A DNA stretch of 64,000 bases from Trichopria drosophilae (taxonomy: Eukaryota; Arthropoda; Insecta; Hymenoptera; Diapriidae), in assembly GCA_030407085.1 (NCBI GenBank), contig CM059583.1, forward strand, positions 209,434,001-209,498,000, written 5' to 3'. Each line of letters starts with the position of its first letter. The stretch's first letter is position 1. This document shows positions 24,863-37,130 of this stretch, in pieces. The notes under the pieces are model-generated. The model was not told the DNA's origin. It ran no database searches and saw only the letters and a program-made list of their open reading frames with translations. The position numbers were made by a program, and so were the translations under genes.

Positions 24863-27292
24863 ATGCCGAAGATTATTTGTTTGTTTGATGTTGACGGTAC
24901 TATTACCGAACCACAACAGGTATATATTGATTTTATGACATTTCAGTTAAAAATTTTGTATTATAACATTTGCACATTAGGATGGTCCACAAAAAATCGA
25001 AGTAGTGAATTTTAATTGGGACATCCCCCAGAATTCTTCTATATTTAAAATAAAAAGACAAGTATTTTTTTGTTTTGCGATTCGTCGATATTTAATGGTG
25101 CCGTCGGGCCCATGAAGTTTTCCATGTATTTTATATGGGAAATAATCGTTTTCTCGAAAATTTGATGTAAAATTTCAAAAAATTAATATTTTTTCATGAG
25201 CAAAAGATATTTTTCTTCAGAAATGATGAAATAATGAAATCGTAATACATCACTTTTAAAATTTAAATGGATTTGCAAAAAACTTATTGTTTTATATGGC
25301 TCGCTGATTATGAATCTCAAATCAGATTTTACAAATCCAAAATGGCAAATACAATATGGCGGATATAATTTTTAAAATACAAATGAATTTGTTTGAAATT
25401 TACTATATGGTAGTTTCTTAGGTTACAGATTACGAATCTAACATTTACTCTTAAAATTATGCATTGGCATATTTCCTTTGTTTCGACACTTTATTCATTA
25501 TTCGCAACCAAAATTTTAATTGTTACTATAATTTTTGCATAAGAGATATCAAATAAATCACTTGTCTTTTCTATACAACCTTGTTCTGTCGCTCTTGAAT
25601 TCTTTTCTTTGGTGATTTCTGCAAAGATCTTAATTCTTCATATAGCTTTTCCAACTTTTCAACACAGTGACATGTTAGTTGGATTGGTCCGTCAAAAAAA
25701 AATAATAACAACAAACTTAAAAACTATGAAACCGTGGATTTTTCTACAATTTGTAATATATAATATGAAATTCTGATGTCAGGTTCTTATTCAGCGACTC
25801 GCAAATACTATGAGTAATAGGTTTCAAGACATGAAACTAAGGTACTATATCGATATACATTATTGGAAGAATATTTTCACTTTTTTCCATTTATGAGCTT
25901 ACTGTGTGGTTGTTCAAAAAAGTTTTTTTTATATAAACGGTCAATACGATTTCATAATTTCATCATTTCTGAAAGAAAATATCTTTTGTGGACCACCCTA
26001 TTGCACATATTATTTTATACATATGTATTTGTAAAATATGTTTATGTTGTATTATAAATACAATCTTGTTTAATAGTATAAATTTTTCAGAACATAAGTA
26101 AACAAATGGAGCAATTTTTGCTCCAGACAATCAAACCGCAATTCGACATTGCAGTTGTCGGAGGATCTGACTTGACTAAAATAAAAATGCAATTAGGAGG
26201 AAATGACATCTTTGAGAAATACGATTATATTTTTGCTGAAAATGGACTTGTGGCGTACCAAAATAAAAAGAAATTACCAACAGAGGTTAGTAACATTTAA
26301 TCACGGAAATCTCAGTAAACGAATAGAAAGTTAAAAATATGAATTGAAATGAATTCAAGTGTATTAAAATGAATTAAAACGCATGAAAATGATTAATTGA
26401 AGCCACTTTTTGATTCATTTTAATTATATTTGTTTTGTTTAGTGGGTTTTTGGTTGTATTTACATGAAAAGTTTAAAACTTAATGAAAATTAAGAAATGT
26501 TGAATAAAAATAATTCTTTTTATATATTTTAAGACTCATTTAAATAAGGAAACAAAAATTAATGGTCGTCTAATTACAGATATTTAAATTCTCGACACTT
26601 AATTATATCATTTTGGAGTTTAGATATTTATCGATTTATTTAATTTTATATTAATTTTTGCAAATCACCAATTTTGTCAACTATTTTCATATCATTTCAG
26701 ACTATTCAAAGTGCGATGGGAGATGAAGTGCTGCAAGATTTTATAAATTTCTGTTTGAAATATATATCGGAGCTTAAACTGCCGTTCAAACGAGGAACAT
26801 TTGTCGAGTTTCGGAACGGATTGTTGAACGTTTCCCCAGTCGGTAGAAATTGCACCCGAGAAGAACGACTACAATTTAACGAGTACGACGTTGAGCATCA
26901 AGTTCGTGCCAAATTTATTCAAGCATTGAAAAGGGAATTTCCAAATCTTGGACTCACTTACAGCATAGGTAATAAAAAGTTAATTTTTTTACATTTTTAT
27001 GAATTAAATAAAAAACTGATTTATAGGCGGCCAAATATCTTTTGACGTGTTTCCAAATGGATGGGACAAAACTTACTGCCTGCGGCACATAGAAGGTTAC
27101 GACGAAATACACTTTTTCGGAGACAAAACTAGAGAAGGTGGTAACGACTACGAGATTTACGAGAGCGACTTGACAGTGGGACATCGGGTAACTGGCCCGG
27201 AAGATACGCTGAATCAATTGAAAGTATTGTCAACAATTGTTGCGGAAAAATCAGCGAAAGAACAAATAAACACTGCGATGCAATGTGTCTAA
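24863..27292 (+). CDS. PMM2: Phosphomannomutase
   Basis: Cytosolic HAD-family enzyme that interconverts mannose-6-phosphate and mannose-1-phosphate, the step before GDP-mannose and so needed for N-glycosylation and GPI anchors. Four exons (24863-24919, 26091-26285, 26701-26968, 27027-27292) with GT-AG borders and matching phases give 261 residues; human PMM2 has about 246. The DVDGT motif at residues 9-13 holds the nucleophile Asp9 and the acid/base Asp11. [59 protein letters not shown] and GGNDYEI follow in the order of the family. The C-terminus is some 15 residues longer than in the human protein. Single-gene insects use one enzyme for both PMM1 and PMM2 roles, so the symbol marks the family. 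Introns 1 and 2 carry transposons. Start chosen as the first ATG before DVDGT. Confidence 0.96.
24980..25998. mobile_element. TA-flanked inverted-repeat element in phosphomannomutase intron 1
   Basis: It starts TA|GGATGGTCCACAAAA and ends TTTTGTGGACCACCC|TA, giving 15-bp terminal inverted repeats with one mismatch and TA on both sides, as for Tc1/mariner-type insertions. Inside, a second inverted pair of about 45 bp (25199-25245 and 25943-25988) includes CAGAAATGATGAAAT. Motifs such as TCGCTGATTATGAATCTCA and CAATATGGCGGA link it to repeats at 31.9-33.1 kb. The element makes up most of the 1.17-kb intron. It has no transposase. Confidence 0.65.
26315..26441. mobile_element. Second copy of the 170-bp palindromic MITE
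   Basis: It begins GTAAACGAATAGAAAGTTAA and carries ATGAATTGAAATGAATTCAA, nearly identical to the left arm of the copy in SGSH intron 6 (15097-15266), but the right arm is degraded. It lies in phosphomannomutase intron 2, 30 bp after the exon 2 donor. Confidence 0.7.
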
Positions 27293-27548
27293 AGAAAAGG
27301 TATTGTTTGGATGATTAATTGCGAAGTGTATTTTATGTAAAATGGTTTGGTTACAAGTGCCATTGTTCAGCTTCCTCGTAAACATTCCAAGTTATTTCGT
27401 TTTATGGGAATTCAAATATAAAGTTTAACTACATACATTGTATATTTGTAGACGTACTTCTGTTGTAAGAAGGTATAAGTGGAAGTAGAAAATGTTTAAG
27501 TAAAAGCTGTGATGGATTAGAAACCGCTGTTAAACGATTTTAGTTTTC

Positions 27549-27554
27549 AATAAA
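27549..27554 (+). terminator. Likely polyadenylation signal of phosphomannomutase
   Basis: A canonical AATAAA about 257 bp after the stop codon on the sense strand (context TTTTCAATAAACAATTG). The 567 bp between the stops of phosphomannomutase and the convergent AUH gene (27293-27859) contain the two 3' untranslated regions and nothing else recognisable. Confidence 0.55.
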
Positions 27555-27859
27555 CAATTGTATTGTGTATATTTGTACAAACAACAACATGTCTTAAATA
27601 TTTAAACATCTTAGGTAACAATGCCGCATTTTATACATATACAATGAGGTCGAAACGCCCCAACTATAAAAAATATTTCTCTGTAGAATCGTCGTAATGC
27701 CCCTTTACCCTTAGAGGAGTTTTGTCGAAATAAAAATATAGATTAGTATCATATTAATTTCCAACTATTTGTAAAGAGTTAGTCGTAATCCTGCATTTCA
27801 GTTTTAGGCTTCTTATATATATAGTTTTCTTTATAAAAATGTAATCGAACGTCGTATTT

Positions 27860-30469
27860 TTACACCCCACGATAAACAGGTGCTCGTTTCGACGAAAATG
27901 CTGCAAGTCCTTCCAGTCGATCTTCGGTATTCAGAAGTTTGGAATAGCACTGTTTTTCTATTTCAAAGCCATTTTCTATCGGTACTTCGATACCTCGAGA
28001 AATTGCAACTTTTGCTAATCTGAAATTAAATATAGACGAATATACTAAAACTGATTTATAAATCGAACATTTTTTTTATTGATTCTAGAAATTATATTCA
28101 AGATTGCAAAAGATAGTAATTCTTGCAGTTTAATTCAAATAACATTTTTTTAATACGATTGACGATAGATTAGAACTTTCTCACTTTTGCTTTAGTAATT
28201 GAACCCTTTTCATGCCAAAACTCCACAATTATTTTATGATTTTCAAGAGAATATTTAGCTATGTAATGATAAGCAAACAAATTTCAAACCCACATTTTCT
28301 GACGTACATTTCAAATCTGCCATTAGTTTTGTTCTATGACAATTGATTTTTTCAAAATGGCGAATAATTTACAAAAAAACGTGATTTTTTATATTTTTTT
28401 ATTTGTTTGATGTACTGGCTAATAATGTTCCCGTTTCCAGACCGGCACAAGTGTCTAGATCCTGTGGAATAATCACCATAACTAAAATTTAAGCGACGTA
28501 GAATGTTAAAATTCAAAATGGCCGATACAATATGGCGGCCATTTTCAATGTTTTTTCTTTTTTTGTTTATTTTTAGTCCCTGACGCTTACTTTTTTAATA
28601 ATTTTGGTATATTTATCTCCGTCTGATACCGATTATGCTAGAAAATAGCAATACAAGATGATATGAAATTCAAAATGGCTAAAAATGCAAGAAAATAACA
28701 ATATAAGATGATGTGGAATTAAAAATAGTGGATAATATTCTATTTTCTTTCATAATCCACATCAAACCGAGATAAATATAATAAATCTATTGAAAAAGTA
28801 AATATCATGGTCTAAACCCATAAAATAAAATGAAAAACCGTAAAAAATGCGTATAAAAACCGGTTTTATATCAAAAATTTATTAAAAATGGTTTTTATAT
28901 TTTATACGCATTTTTTACGGTTTTTCATTTTATTTTATGGGTTTAGACCATGATTTTTACTTTTTCAATAGATTTATTATATTTATCTCGGTTTGATGTC
29001 GATTATGAAAGAAAATAGAATATTTTCCACTATTTTTAATTCCACATCATCTTATATTGTTATTTTCTTGCCTAATCAAAGTCAAACTTAGATATACTTA
29101 ATAAATCTATATTATAATAAAAATATAATATTTTTAGCCATTTTGAATTTCATATCATCTTGTATTGCTATTTTCTAGCATAATCGGTATCAGACGGAGA
29201 TAAATATAACAAAACTATTAAAAAAGTAAGCGTCAGGGACTAAAAATATATAAAAAAAGAAAAAAACATTAAAAATAGCCGCCATATTGGATCGGCCATT
29301 TTGAATTTTAACATTTCACGTCACTTAAATTTTAGTTATGGTGATTATTCCATTAAACAAATAAACAAATTGTCAAAATCACATTTTTTTTGTAAATTAG
29401 TCGCCATTTTGAAAAAATTAAATGTCATAGAACAACACTAATAGTATATTTGAAAAGTACGGATAAAAACAAGTTAGAAAATATGGTTTTGAAATTTTTT
29501 TCATTACACAAATAAATATTCACTTGAAAAACATGACAAAATTATGGCCATTTGGCATGAAAAGAGCTAATAGATGTTTTTTTATACTAAATTTTAATGG
29601 GCAAGTATGTACCAATTACTGTGTCATAAATATTATATGTAAGTGCATAATAAAAATCTTTATCTTTTGTTTAAGCAAACGCATTCGAATAAGTAAAATT
29701 AAGAAATTAGAGAGAAATATACCCACTTTACACCGATTGGACCATTTGGTAGAATTTCTCTCGCAATTTGAAGCGCTTCCTGATACGCAGCGTCGCCAGT
29801 TTTGTTTTGCGGTACTACTCTATTAACCAAGCCTAACTGATGCGCTTCGTTTCCATCCAAAATGCGCCCAGTGAAAATGAGTTCCTTGGCTATTGCCGGT
29901 CCAATAATCCTAGGTAACCTTTGGGTACCACCGGCTCCGGGAATAATAGCAAGCTTCGTCTCTACTAGACCCATTTTTGCCTCGGATGCTGCGGTCCGAA
30001 TGTCGCTGGCAAGCGCGAGCTCTAAACCACCTCCCAGGGCAACTCCGTCGATGGCAGATATCACAGGCGTGGGCGAAGACTCGAAATCATTCATAAGCTC
30101 GCGCAGCGAAGTGACGAAGGATGATATTTCCGAAGTCTCCATTTTTGTCCGTTCGCGAAGATCGGCGCCTGCACAAAACACTTTAGGAACTAAACTACGC
30201 ACAACCAGGACTCTAATTTTTTTGTCTCCCCGAATGGTGTTTAGAGCGTCGTTTATCTGGGATACCAGGCTTTTGCTGAAGGCGTTTCTAGCCTCGGGGC
30301 GATTCAAACCAAGAACTGCGATTCCATTATCCTTGCCGTCTAGGTACTTGATGATGACTTCCTTGGGTTCTTCGTGGGGATTCAGCATCGTCTTGGTAGA
30401 CAAAGCTCGCATCGATGTAGTAAGAACATTGTATAAATTAGTTGCGACACGTGGTGTTAAAACAACCAT
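27860..30469 (-). CDS. AUH: Methylglutaconyl-CoA hydratase, mitochondrial (AUH)
   Basis: Crotonase-family enzyme that hydrates 3-methylglutaconyl-CoA to HMG-CoA in leucine breakdown; the mammalian protein also binds AU-rich RNA. Two exons, 29727-30469 and 27860-28019, give 300 residues. The donor is GTAAA|GTGGGT and the join restores GVKLAKVAISRG, matching the family. Residues 1-28 (MVVLTPRVATNLYNVLTTSM, Ser/Thr/Arg-rich, no acids) fit a mitochondrial presequence. FCAGADLRER (98-107) and GVALGGGLELALASDIR provide the oxyanion hole. Glu150 and Glu170, 20 apart, are the expected catalytic pair, and GAGGTQRLPR follows. The C-terminus has DRLEGLAAF and the family's basic end. A longer frame upstream starts only at a GTG, so the ATG at 30469 is the start. 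The 1.7-kb intron is almost filled by a foldback element. Confidence 0.95.
28204..29566. mobile_element. 1.36 kb foldback element in the AUH intron (copy 1 of a family)
   Basis: It starts CCCTTTTCATGCCAAA and ends TTTGGCATGAAAAGAG, and the two halves are inverted copies of each other over most of their length, meeting near 28870. Shared blocks include CGCTTACTTTTTTAATA, ATCTCCGTCTGATACCGATT and GATGATATGAAATTCAAAAT. The flanking four bases (TGAA and CTAA) look like decayed TTAA. It is the same family as 51382-52464. No transposase frame is present. It makes up about 80% of the only AUH intron. Confidence 0.8.
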
Positions 30470-31260
30470 TTTTTTCTGCTTAGCGTAATGAGAAGCTGAA
30501 TAAATTGGCTGGAAGGAAATAGCAGTGTCAAGAACGAGGAGTTTCAAGGTCGCTAAAAATAGTTTGAATGCTAATGCGCGATAATTCAGCCGGCGGAGTT
30601 TGTACACACAACTCTGCGTAGAAATAAAAAGTATTTAATATTTTTTACTTACCGCCGGGAAAAATTGTAAAAGTGGTAAAAAAGTTTGGCAATGTTTTCT
30701 TTTATCGGAGCATCGAGTAAGGCGACGGAAAGGAAAGTGAGAAATTTTTAGGAGCAGACGTCTGCTGGATGCTCGCTCAGCGGCGCCGCGAGTGCAACTG
30801 CGAGGATAAAAAAGAGATAGAATCGCGAACGGGCGAGGGGACCGAGGGGCGGAGATTGATACCGACGTATATTTTGTATATATGAAAAAAGCCAGTCAAA
30901 GAAGCGAGAGAGAGAGAAGGGCGTGGAGTGGAGTAGCCAAGGACGTCGCGGGCTCTGTTTACATTTGCGCTCTTTCGAATAGAAAGCACTGTTACGTCAA
31001 TTTTGATTAACCCGCAACCAGAACCAATACCGATACCAAATTACCAATAGGGACGTGTCGCGCGATAAAGGTAGATACCGTTCGTTGCAGTGTTCTGCGC
31101 TTCCGACCGAGTCGATAACGGCGCAAACGTTTCGTAACAGTTTTCCTACATGTTCCTCCTCGCCGCTCCCTGCTCCACGATCATCCTACCGATCTTCGAT
31201 CCTTCACGATTTAAGGGGGACCGCTAAGTTCTAGAGAATAATTTCGTTTTTATGGATCGT
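30470..31260 (-). promoter_or_regulatory. GC-richer 5' region of AUH
   Basis: The 700 bp upstream of the AUH ATG are clearly GC- and CpG-richer than the surroundings (for example around 30770-30850 and 31050-31200). This is the usual look of an insect housekeeping promoter and 5' leader. No TATA box stands out. An open frame at 30777-30989 (minus, 70 codons, Ser/Arg-rich) follows the base composition and is not called. A start of a divergent plus-strand gene within it cannot be excluded. Confidence 0.4.
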
Positions 31261-31513
31261 TCATTTTGTATTTTATCAACAGGCATTTTCTGAAGAATTT
31301 TGTTTTGTCAGTTTGGTTTCGTATCGCATCACATTTATATCCAAATCAAAGCTATTTTATAGTTACATATTTTTTGAATAAACAAACCCATCAACGTTGT
31401 TCGATATCAAAAAAATGCCGACAGAAACAGGTTTGCAGGTCAAGTTCAACGCCAGAAAAAACGGAAATAAAAAACCTGGTAGAACTTTTTTCGAGTTACC
31501 CTAAACAAACCTA

Positions 31514-31690
31514 CACTGCAAAAAATCGAAATGAAATTATCCACGTATAACATGGTAATTTTACAAGCTCGTTGTAATTTCCCTACTCTTAATGTAGTAA
31601 ATTTAATAAAGTTAAACTTAGGGAAATTACAACGAGCTTGTAAAATTACCATGCTTAACACGGGTAATTTCATTGCGATTTTTTACAGTG
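31514..31690. mobile_element. 177-bp palindromic MITE with TA target duplication
   Basis: It starts TA|CACTGCAAAAAATCG and ends CGATTTTTTACAGTG|TA. The inner arms share TGGTAATTTTACAAGCTCG and TTGTAATTTCCCTA in inverted orientation. A TA on both sides and CACTG/CAGTG ends fit a Tc1/mariner-type MITE. The overlapping open frames on both strands are mirror images of the palindrome and not genes. Confidence 0.85.
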
Positions 31691-31869
31691 TAAACAAAGA
31701 AAAAATCTGCAGTGTTGCCATACCTGTTAGGGGTTTCCCCTAATTTTGGAGAGTCCTAACGATTTATGGTTGTCTCTCTGTTCCTGATTTTTTTATCCAT
31801 TCCTATTCGTGCTTATGATATTAAATGAATTCTATTCTTAACCCTTTGAATTTTTCTATACACGGAAAA

Positions 31870-33070
31870 CATCTGAAACTCGGTACTCGGGAGTTTTCGG
31901 GGTCGCTGATCACGAATTCGGTCTCAGATTTTCAAGATTCAAGATGGTAGATCCAATATGGCGAAATGTGGAAAAAGTTCACGAATGTGGACATACATTC
32001 TGTAAATACCGCTCTCAGCCGAGATATACTGTCTCCATTTTTTTTGTTATTTATTTTTTTTTTGTTTTTTCATGATCATCTGCTAGACATGATAGTGGAA
32101 CAAACTAACCTTTATTTTCGCGGTGGCGTCATGTTACTAATAAGCAAAACCGTTACCCGCAAAAATCGAATACAAAATTTTGTAAAAATTTTTGTTTATT
32201 TATAAGAAAAAGACAAATTTGCGGACTGAACATTTTACAATTCGATCCTTGTAATCGGCATTTTGAATTTTGAAAATGTGAAGATAGATTCATGATTAAA
32301 AAATCCCCTAAGAATGTAGTTTCAGCTTGATCAAGTCCCTTTTTATGAATTTGAATCCCTATATTAGATTCACTAACTTGAATGTTGCAAATCTGATGTA
32401 AAGTTCGTGATCAGCGGCCACGAAAAATCCCGAGTGCCCCAAGTTTTTTTTTTTTTTTTGTATTTATATGAAAAAGTATGAATCGGACGAAAAAATGTTT
32501 CAAACAAAAGTTGTAGAGCGGAAAATTCTCTACAAAAAAGGTTGTATACATTTCTTTCCATATCCTAACGAAAAGTCCGCAAACGAACGACAAAAATGCC
32601 TGCAATTGGTTTCTGGGTAAAAGTGTAGAAAAACTGCCTCACCCCAAAAATGAAATGTGCCGGATGTTTTCGATGTATTTTGGGCTGCTGATAACGAATA
32701 TCGCAATAAAACTTGGCGCTCGGACGTATCGAACCCGCTATCTCAAAATAAAACGCTAAAAAACGTGATTTTTTAAAGTTTTTTGCATTTAATTTGAAAA
32801 GTACGAGTTCGACAAAAAAATGTGTCAAAATTTTATTTGGCATCTCGGATATATCATTTTGAATTTTAAAAATCTGAGATCTGATTCGTAATCAGCGACC
32901 CCAAAACCCCCAACTAACGAGTTTCAAGCAAATCGGATGAATTTTTAAATATTCGTCTGCCATCTTGGACCCGCCATTTTGAATTTTGAAAATCTGAGAT
33001 CAGATTCGTATTCAGCGACCTAAGAAACTATAGCATACCAAATTTCGTGCAAATTCATTGAAAATTGTGG
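31870..33070. repeat. Nested repeats built on a TCGCTGA..ACGAAT motif
   Basis: The phrase (G)TCGCTGATCACGAATT..CTCAGATTT..CAAAATGG occurs at 31900-31960 (forward). It recurs inverted at 32390-32445 (TTCGTGATCAGCGGCCACG), about 32690, 32868-32905 (CTGATTCGTAATCAGCGACC) and 32990-33025 (GATTCGTATTCAGCGACC). Related words are in the phosphomannomutase intron at about 25300-25345. The block appears to be several overlapping inverted-repeat elements of one family. A 19-base T run lies near 32441. No gene is seen. Confidence 0.5.
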
Positions 33071-33074
33071 AAGT

Positions 33075-35952
33075 TATTTAAAAATGTACATATATGATAC
33101 CATGTATACAAAAAATGTACATTACCAGTCGTGGCACTTTTTTTTTGTACACATATGATACATTACCATTTAAGATGGACGAAAATTAATTTATATAAGA
33201 GATTCATGTAATGTGTTTGAATAAACAATAATTCATCATGCATTTTAAATGCATTCATGGCTGATTCTCAAAAAAAAAACGAAATTGATGTCCTAAATGA
33301 TTTTTACGAACCAGGATCGTTAATTACAAAAAGTCTTTTTTATTAATTAAACTACTGTACTAGATATATAACTTTATGAAAAAACGTTATGTTTTATACT
33401 ATAAACAAAAAAGGTACCCTGAAAATTATCCCAACTGCTAAATTCGAAGAGAATCATTAACTTTAATCGTAAAAGTACTTAGTGTTTGTTGTCTTATTTT
33501 ATTCTTATATAGGATACTATTATTTTATTATTAACTGTACCTACATGAGTTTATAGTTTAAAATTGCGATTGAAAATATTTTTAAAAATAATTCTAAATT
33601 TTTCGTAAAAAATCGACCATTCCCTCAGCGATTTAAAACAGGGTGATTGGAGCAAAATTTACAGGTTTATCAAGCTTCACTGCATTTTTTTTGTAGTTGG
33701 AAACATTGGCCTTGACAACATACACTATAAAGTAGGCGGTTGAAGAACAGATGTTTGTTGAAACTAATTTAACAACTTTTTTGAATATTACATTTTTTAA
33801 TTCCTGCATGTAACGTGATCAAAAGGTAAGCATTTGTCTCTTTAATAATCATAGCAAATTTGCATAGGTTTCCGGCAGTAATAAAGTACTGTACACAGTT
33901 CGTAAATAAGTAAGGTAAGGTTATGTTTATAAGCTTCTGGTAATTTTGTTTCATTTCGTCATTCCCTCATCTTCATTCCCTCATCTTCATTCCCTCATGA
34001 TATTTTTTGACGAGAGAATGATTCCTGAGCGAGAATGATGTATTTTCAAATCAGTATAAGATATTTGTTTGTTTCATTGGTTTCAGTAAGCTGACAGTCT
34101 ACAGTGTCTAAAATTTGAAATTTTTTATCTGTATATTTAATTCAAACTCGAAAAACTTGGGAACCACTATAATATTTTTAATAAACAAGACATAAACTAA
34201 AAATTCAGTAAAAAAAACTTCGATAATAAGTTGAAAAAAAAATTATCAACTCGATAAAGTTAAATTCGACTTTTTTCGAGAACCAGCCTCATATGCAAAA
34301 TTACAAACGAAAATTTTGCTTTTTTCGCGAATATTATGTTAGGATGAAAATTGATTGAAATAAAAATGGGATCTTATTCGAAAATTTGGATAGACCCATA
34401 CTAATGATTGACTTTTTTTGCTAATATTGTCATTGGATTCGCGTGGATTCTAAATTACAAGGACCATTCATAATAACGCGAGAATTAGACACGGATTAGC
34501 ATGGATTAAAAATTCAAATTGGCTTTGTAAATAGAAATACAAAATGGATTCTTTTTTTACCAAGCACTAATTCAAAACGTTTGAATTATTTCAAAATGCA
34601 TTTTAATACTTTTTTATCCATTTCTGATTAATTGTCCGTATTTTTGTTAATTGTAGATTTATATTCCCCTCATTAGTGAGGAAAGGTGTACAGAATTTGA
34701 AATTAAATTAATTGAGGAAATCCGAAATGGAATATCAAAATATTGTATAAAATTGTCAGAACTCTTAATGAATTTTACTTCCGAACATGCAAAAAATAAA
34801 TACTATAAAATAAACTAAGATTTAATATGAATCATAATATAATTATAAAACTATGGATGCAATGATGCGAATGAGTTATCTACTGCCGAAAGCTTGAGCA
34901 ACATTCGAATAACGCCTAAATTCTTAAAATATTTTAATCAGAAGTTGCGTTGGAACGTGAAATTGATGACGAAGTGGGGGAAATTTAGAATTTAATTGAA
35001 TGAATATAGCTGTAGTATAACTGTATATGCAAGATAAAATGTATATTCGATAGTTAAAGTTATTTACAAAAATACTTTTTGGAATTCATTTTAATTTGAA
35101 ATACTTTACATAAATAATAACAACATAACTGATGACAGAAATTTATATTTTATTATCGTGTTTTTATATGTAACATATAATTGTAGGAATAATGTTCTGT
35201 TTTGTTAATCATTCGTCAAATTTCGGAGGAAATATGGGACATTTAGAACACGATTTAAGGGGAGTGGAAAATGTTCTTCTCGAGGAATCCAAAGTTTCTA
35301 TACTCTGAAAATCCAGCATAATTTGGTGCTTATCACTTTTTAGTTTTGGTCAGAAAAATTCAAGGAAATACATATTTGTTTGTATAGTGATAATTAACTG
35401 AATATTTAATATAAATTTTTTATATTATTTCAACAGTCAATATCTTAAATGGAATATTCAATAAAGTAAAAATAATGAAAAAAAAAATTGATAACGAAAA
35501 TCGATCAAAGCTTATCTATCGTTAGAGTTAGAAAACAAACAAAAACACAGTCATAATATAAAAATTCTAGAATATAGGTGTATATACTAAGGTAGGTGAC
35601 TATATGAATTGAAATGCAGATAACAAGCTGAATTACTCCGATTTAAAAACGTCAATTTATTTCAAATCATATGTTAGCTTTTCCTCACAATAATTCTGGA
35701 CCTTTGAATAGATACTTAAACACATATGCCTTAAAACTTTTTTGCATACCACCGATTATTGTTAACCATTTTTCAAAATCAATTCTGTGGGTATTATTTT
35801 ATGTCAACACTATCAATATTCTTGTCGGAGAGCGGAATTCAACTAGAAAATGAAATATTTGATAGCTGTAGGCAAGGACAATTTTGTGGGAGAATATGTT
35901 TTTTGCAAATTTTCGAAATTATGACGTCAGGATCAATGAATTTCATCAAATT

Positions 35953-35996
<44 letters not shown>

Positions 35997-36615
35997 TTCC
36001 ATGTAAATGGGACTGCGCGCATTTTGTTGATAATTGCGAGTGCATTAGAAAATAAAAAAAATGTTAAAAAGTATTAAAAAATTCATATTCTTTTGAGTTG
36101 GAGTTTATTATTCATTAAATCCTTATAAAGGAATCCTTATAATCCTTCAAATGCAAAGAGGTCACAAAGTGCCTAACCAATAAGTAAAATACAAAGTCAT
36201 TTTTCATCCTCGAACCTCTCATTTTCTGCGTGTAATTATTTCAAACTTAGTGCTTCTTTCAGTTACTTTAACATCTGCGCTGTTATAAAAATCAATAAAA
36301 ATGTTTTCCTGTTCAGAAAACTGTAAATTTAGTTATTTATAACTAACATTCCTTAGAATTGATAGAGTTCTTCTTTCTGATCCCAAGCATGCTATATGAT
36401 TCGTACTTTTTAGATTAAATGAAACAAAAAACTTACGTTTCTTCGGCGTTTTTTCAAGATGGCGACTAAAATACGCCCTATAGGCTGAATATTCACGATG
36501 AATTCGTTTTCAGCGACTTTAAATACGTTGTAAATTAATTTTTTAACATTTAAAAATTTATCAAAATTACCTAGAAAAGATAGTAGCTAAATTGTAGTAG
36601 ACATATAGAAATTAG
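33075..36615. other. Gene-free AT-rich stretch
   Basis: No exon or RNA gene was found. A tandem array of a 14-bp unit (ATTCCCTCATCTTC, just under three copies) is at 33961-33999, and a (TA)n microsatellite is at 35956-35992. Open frames at 35671-36045 (both strands) are low-complexity or span the microsatellite and are not called. Confidence 0.5.
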
Positions 36616-36619
36616 ATGG

Positions 36620-37085
36620 AAGGATTATGAACATGAAAACCCCATCACTTTTGACTCGCCATCGCTTCCTCAAGATACAGTACGCTTGTTTAAGCCAAAT
36701 TCCATACTTGACGATGCAAATGTCTCACTTCCGTGTCGAGTTTAAGGTCATCGGTATAAACCCGATTAGTGATTCGAAATCGACGCTTATCGGGCTGGTC
36801 GCAATTATATTCTGCAGATATTTGGGTGTACCTACCTTCTCTTCAACATCTTAATGATCGAATCATGCGATATTGAATCATATGCTTTTTTTAATCTCTA
36901 CAGTGCAGTACCCTGTGTAACGCAGCTATCTATGAATCGACAAACACTCTCTGTCTTGCTGATAATCCCTTCTACAGCATTCTTGCTCATATTTCTTACT
37001 CCATACGAGCTTAGTTGTCTTAAGGCTTCCGTAGACTGGATCGTTTTCGCGACCGAAATTTTAGCAGTCACTAAAATGGTGAATT
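36620..37085 (-). pseudogene. Reverse-transcriptase remnant of a LINE
   Basis: On the minus strand the frame around 36841-36900 reads LKKAYDSISHDSIIKMLK, the (D/K)KAFDSVPH...L-type motif at the start of the palm domain in R2/R4-like non-LTR retrotransposons, followed by VHPNI. The preceding 180 bp give QSTEALRQLSSYGVRN and further sequence in the same frame up to a stop at 36898-36900. Downstream, stops and frame changes occur, with a recognisable basic RKRWRVKSDG-like end. The plus-strand open frames (36627-36854, 36854-37087) are antisense to it. The region is less AT-rich than its neighbours. Confidence 0.55.
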
Positions 37086-37130
37086 AAAAATAACATGCGG
37101 AAATTCTAATTCTATGTTCATATGCATAAT

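Noticed and set aside
29862..30488. 208-codon plus-strand open frame
   Set aside because: It is exactly antisense to AUH exon 1, whose protein is unmistakable.
30470..30607. 46-residue N-terminal extension of AUH
   Set aside because: The extension begins with GTG and has no ATG. The ATG at 30469 is followed by a good mitochondrial presequence.
31446..31743. Mirror-image open frames on both strands (MKLP../MKLS..)
   Set aside because: They result from a palindromic MITE; the two proteins are copies of each other because the DNA is an inverted repeat.
33961..33999. Possible CRISPR-like repeat
   Set aside because: The 14-bp units are directly adjacent with no spacers, so this is a simple tandem repeat in eukaryotic DNA.
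36627..37087. Two adjacent plus-strand open frames
   Set aside because: They are antisense to a reverse-transcriptase remnant (KKAYDSISHD motif) on the minus strand.
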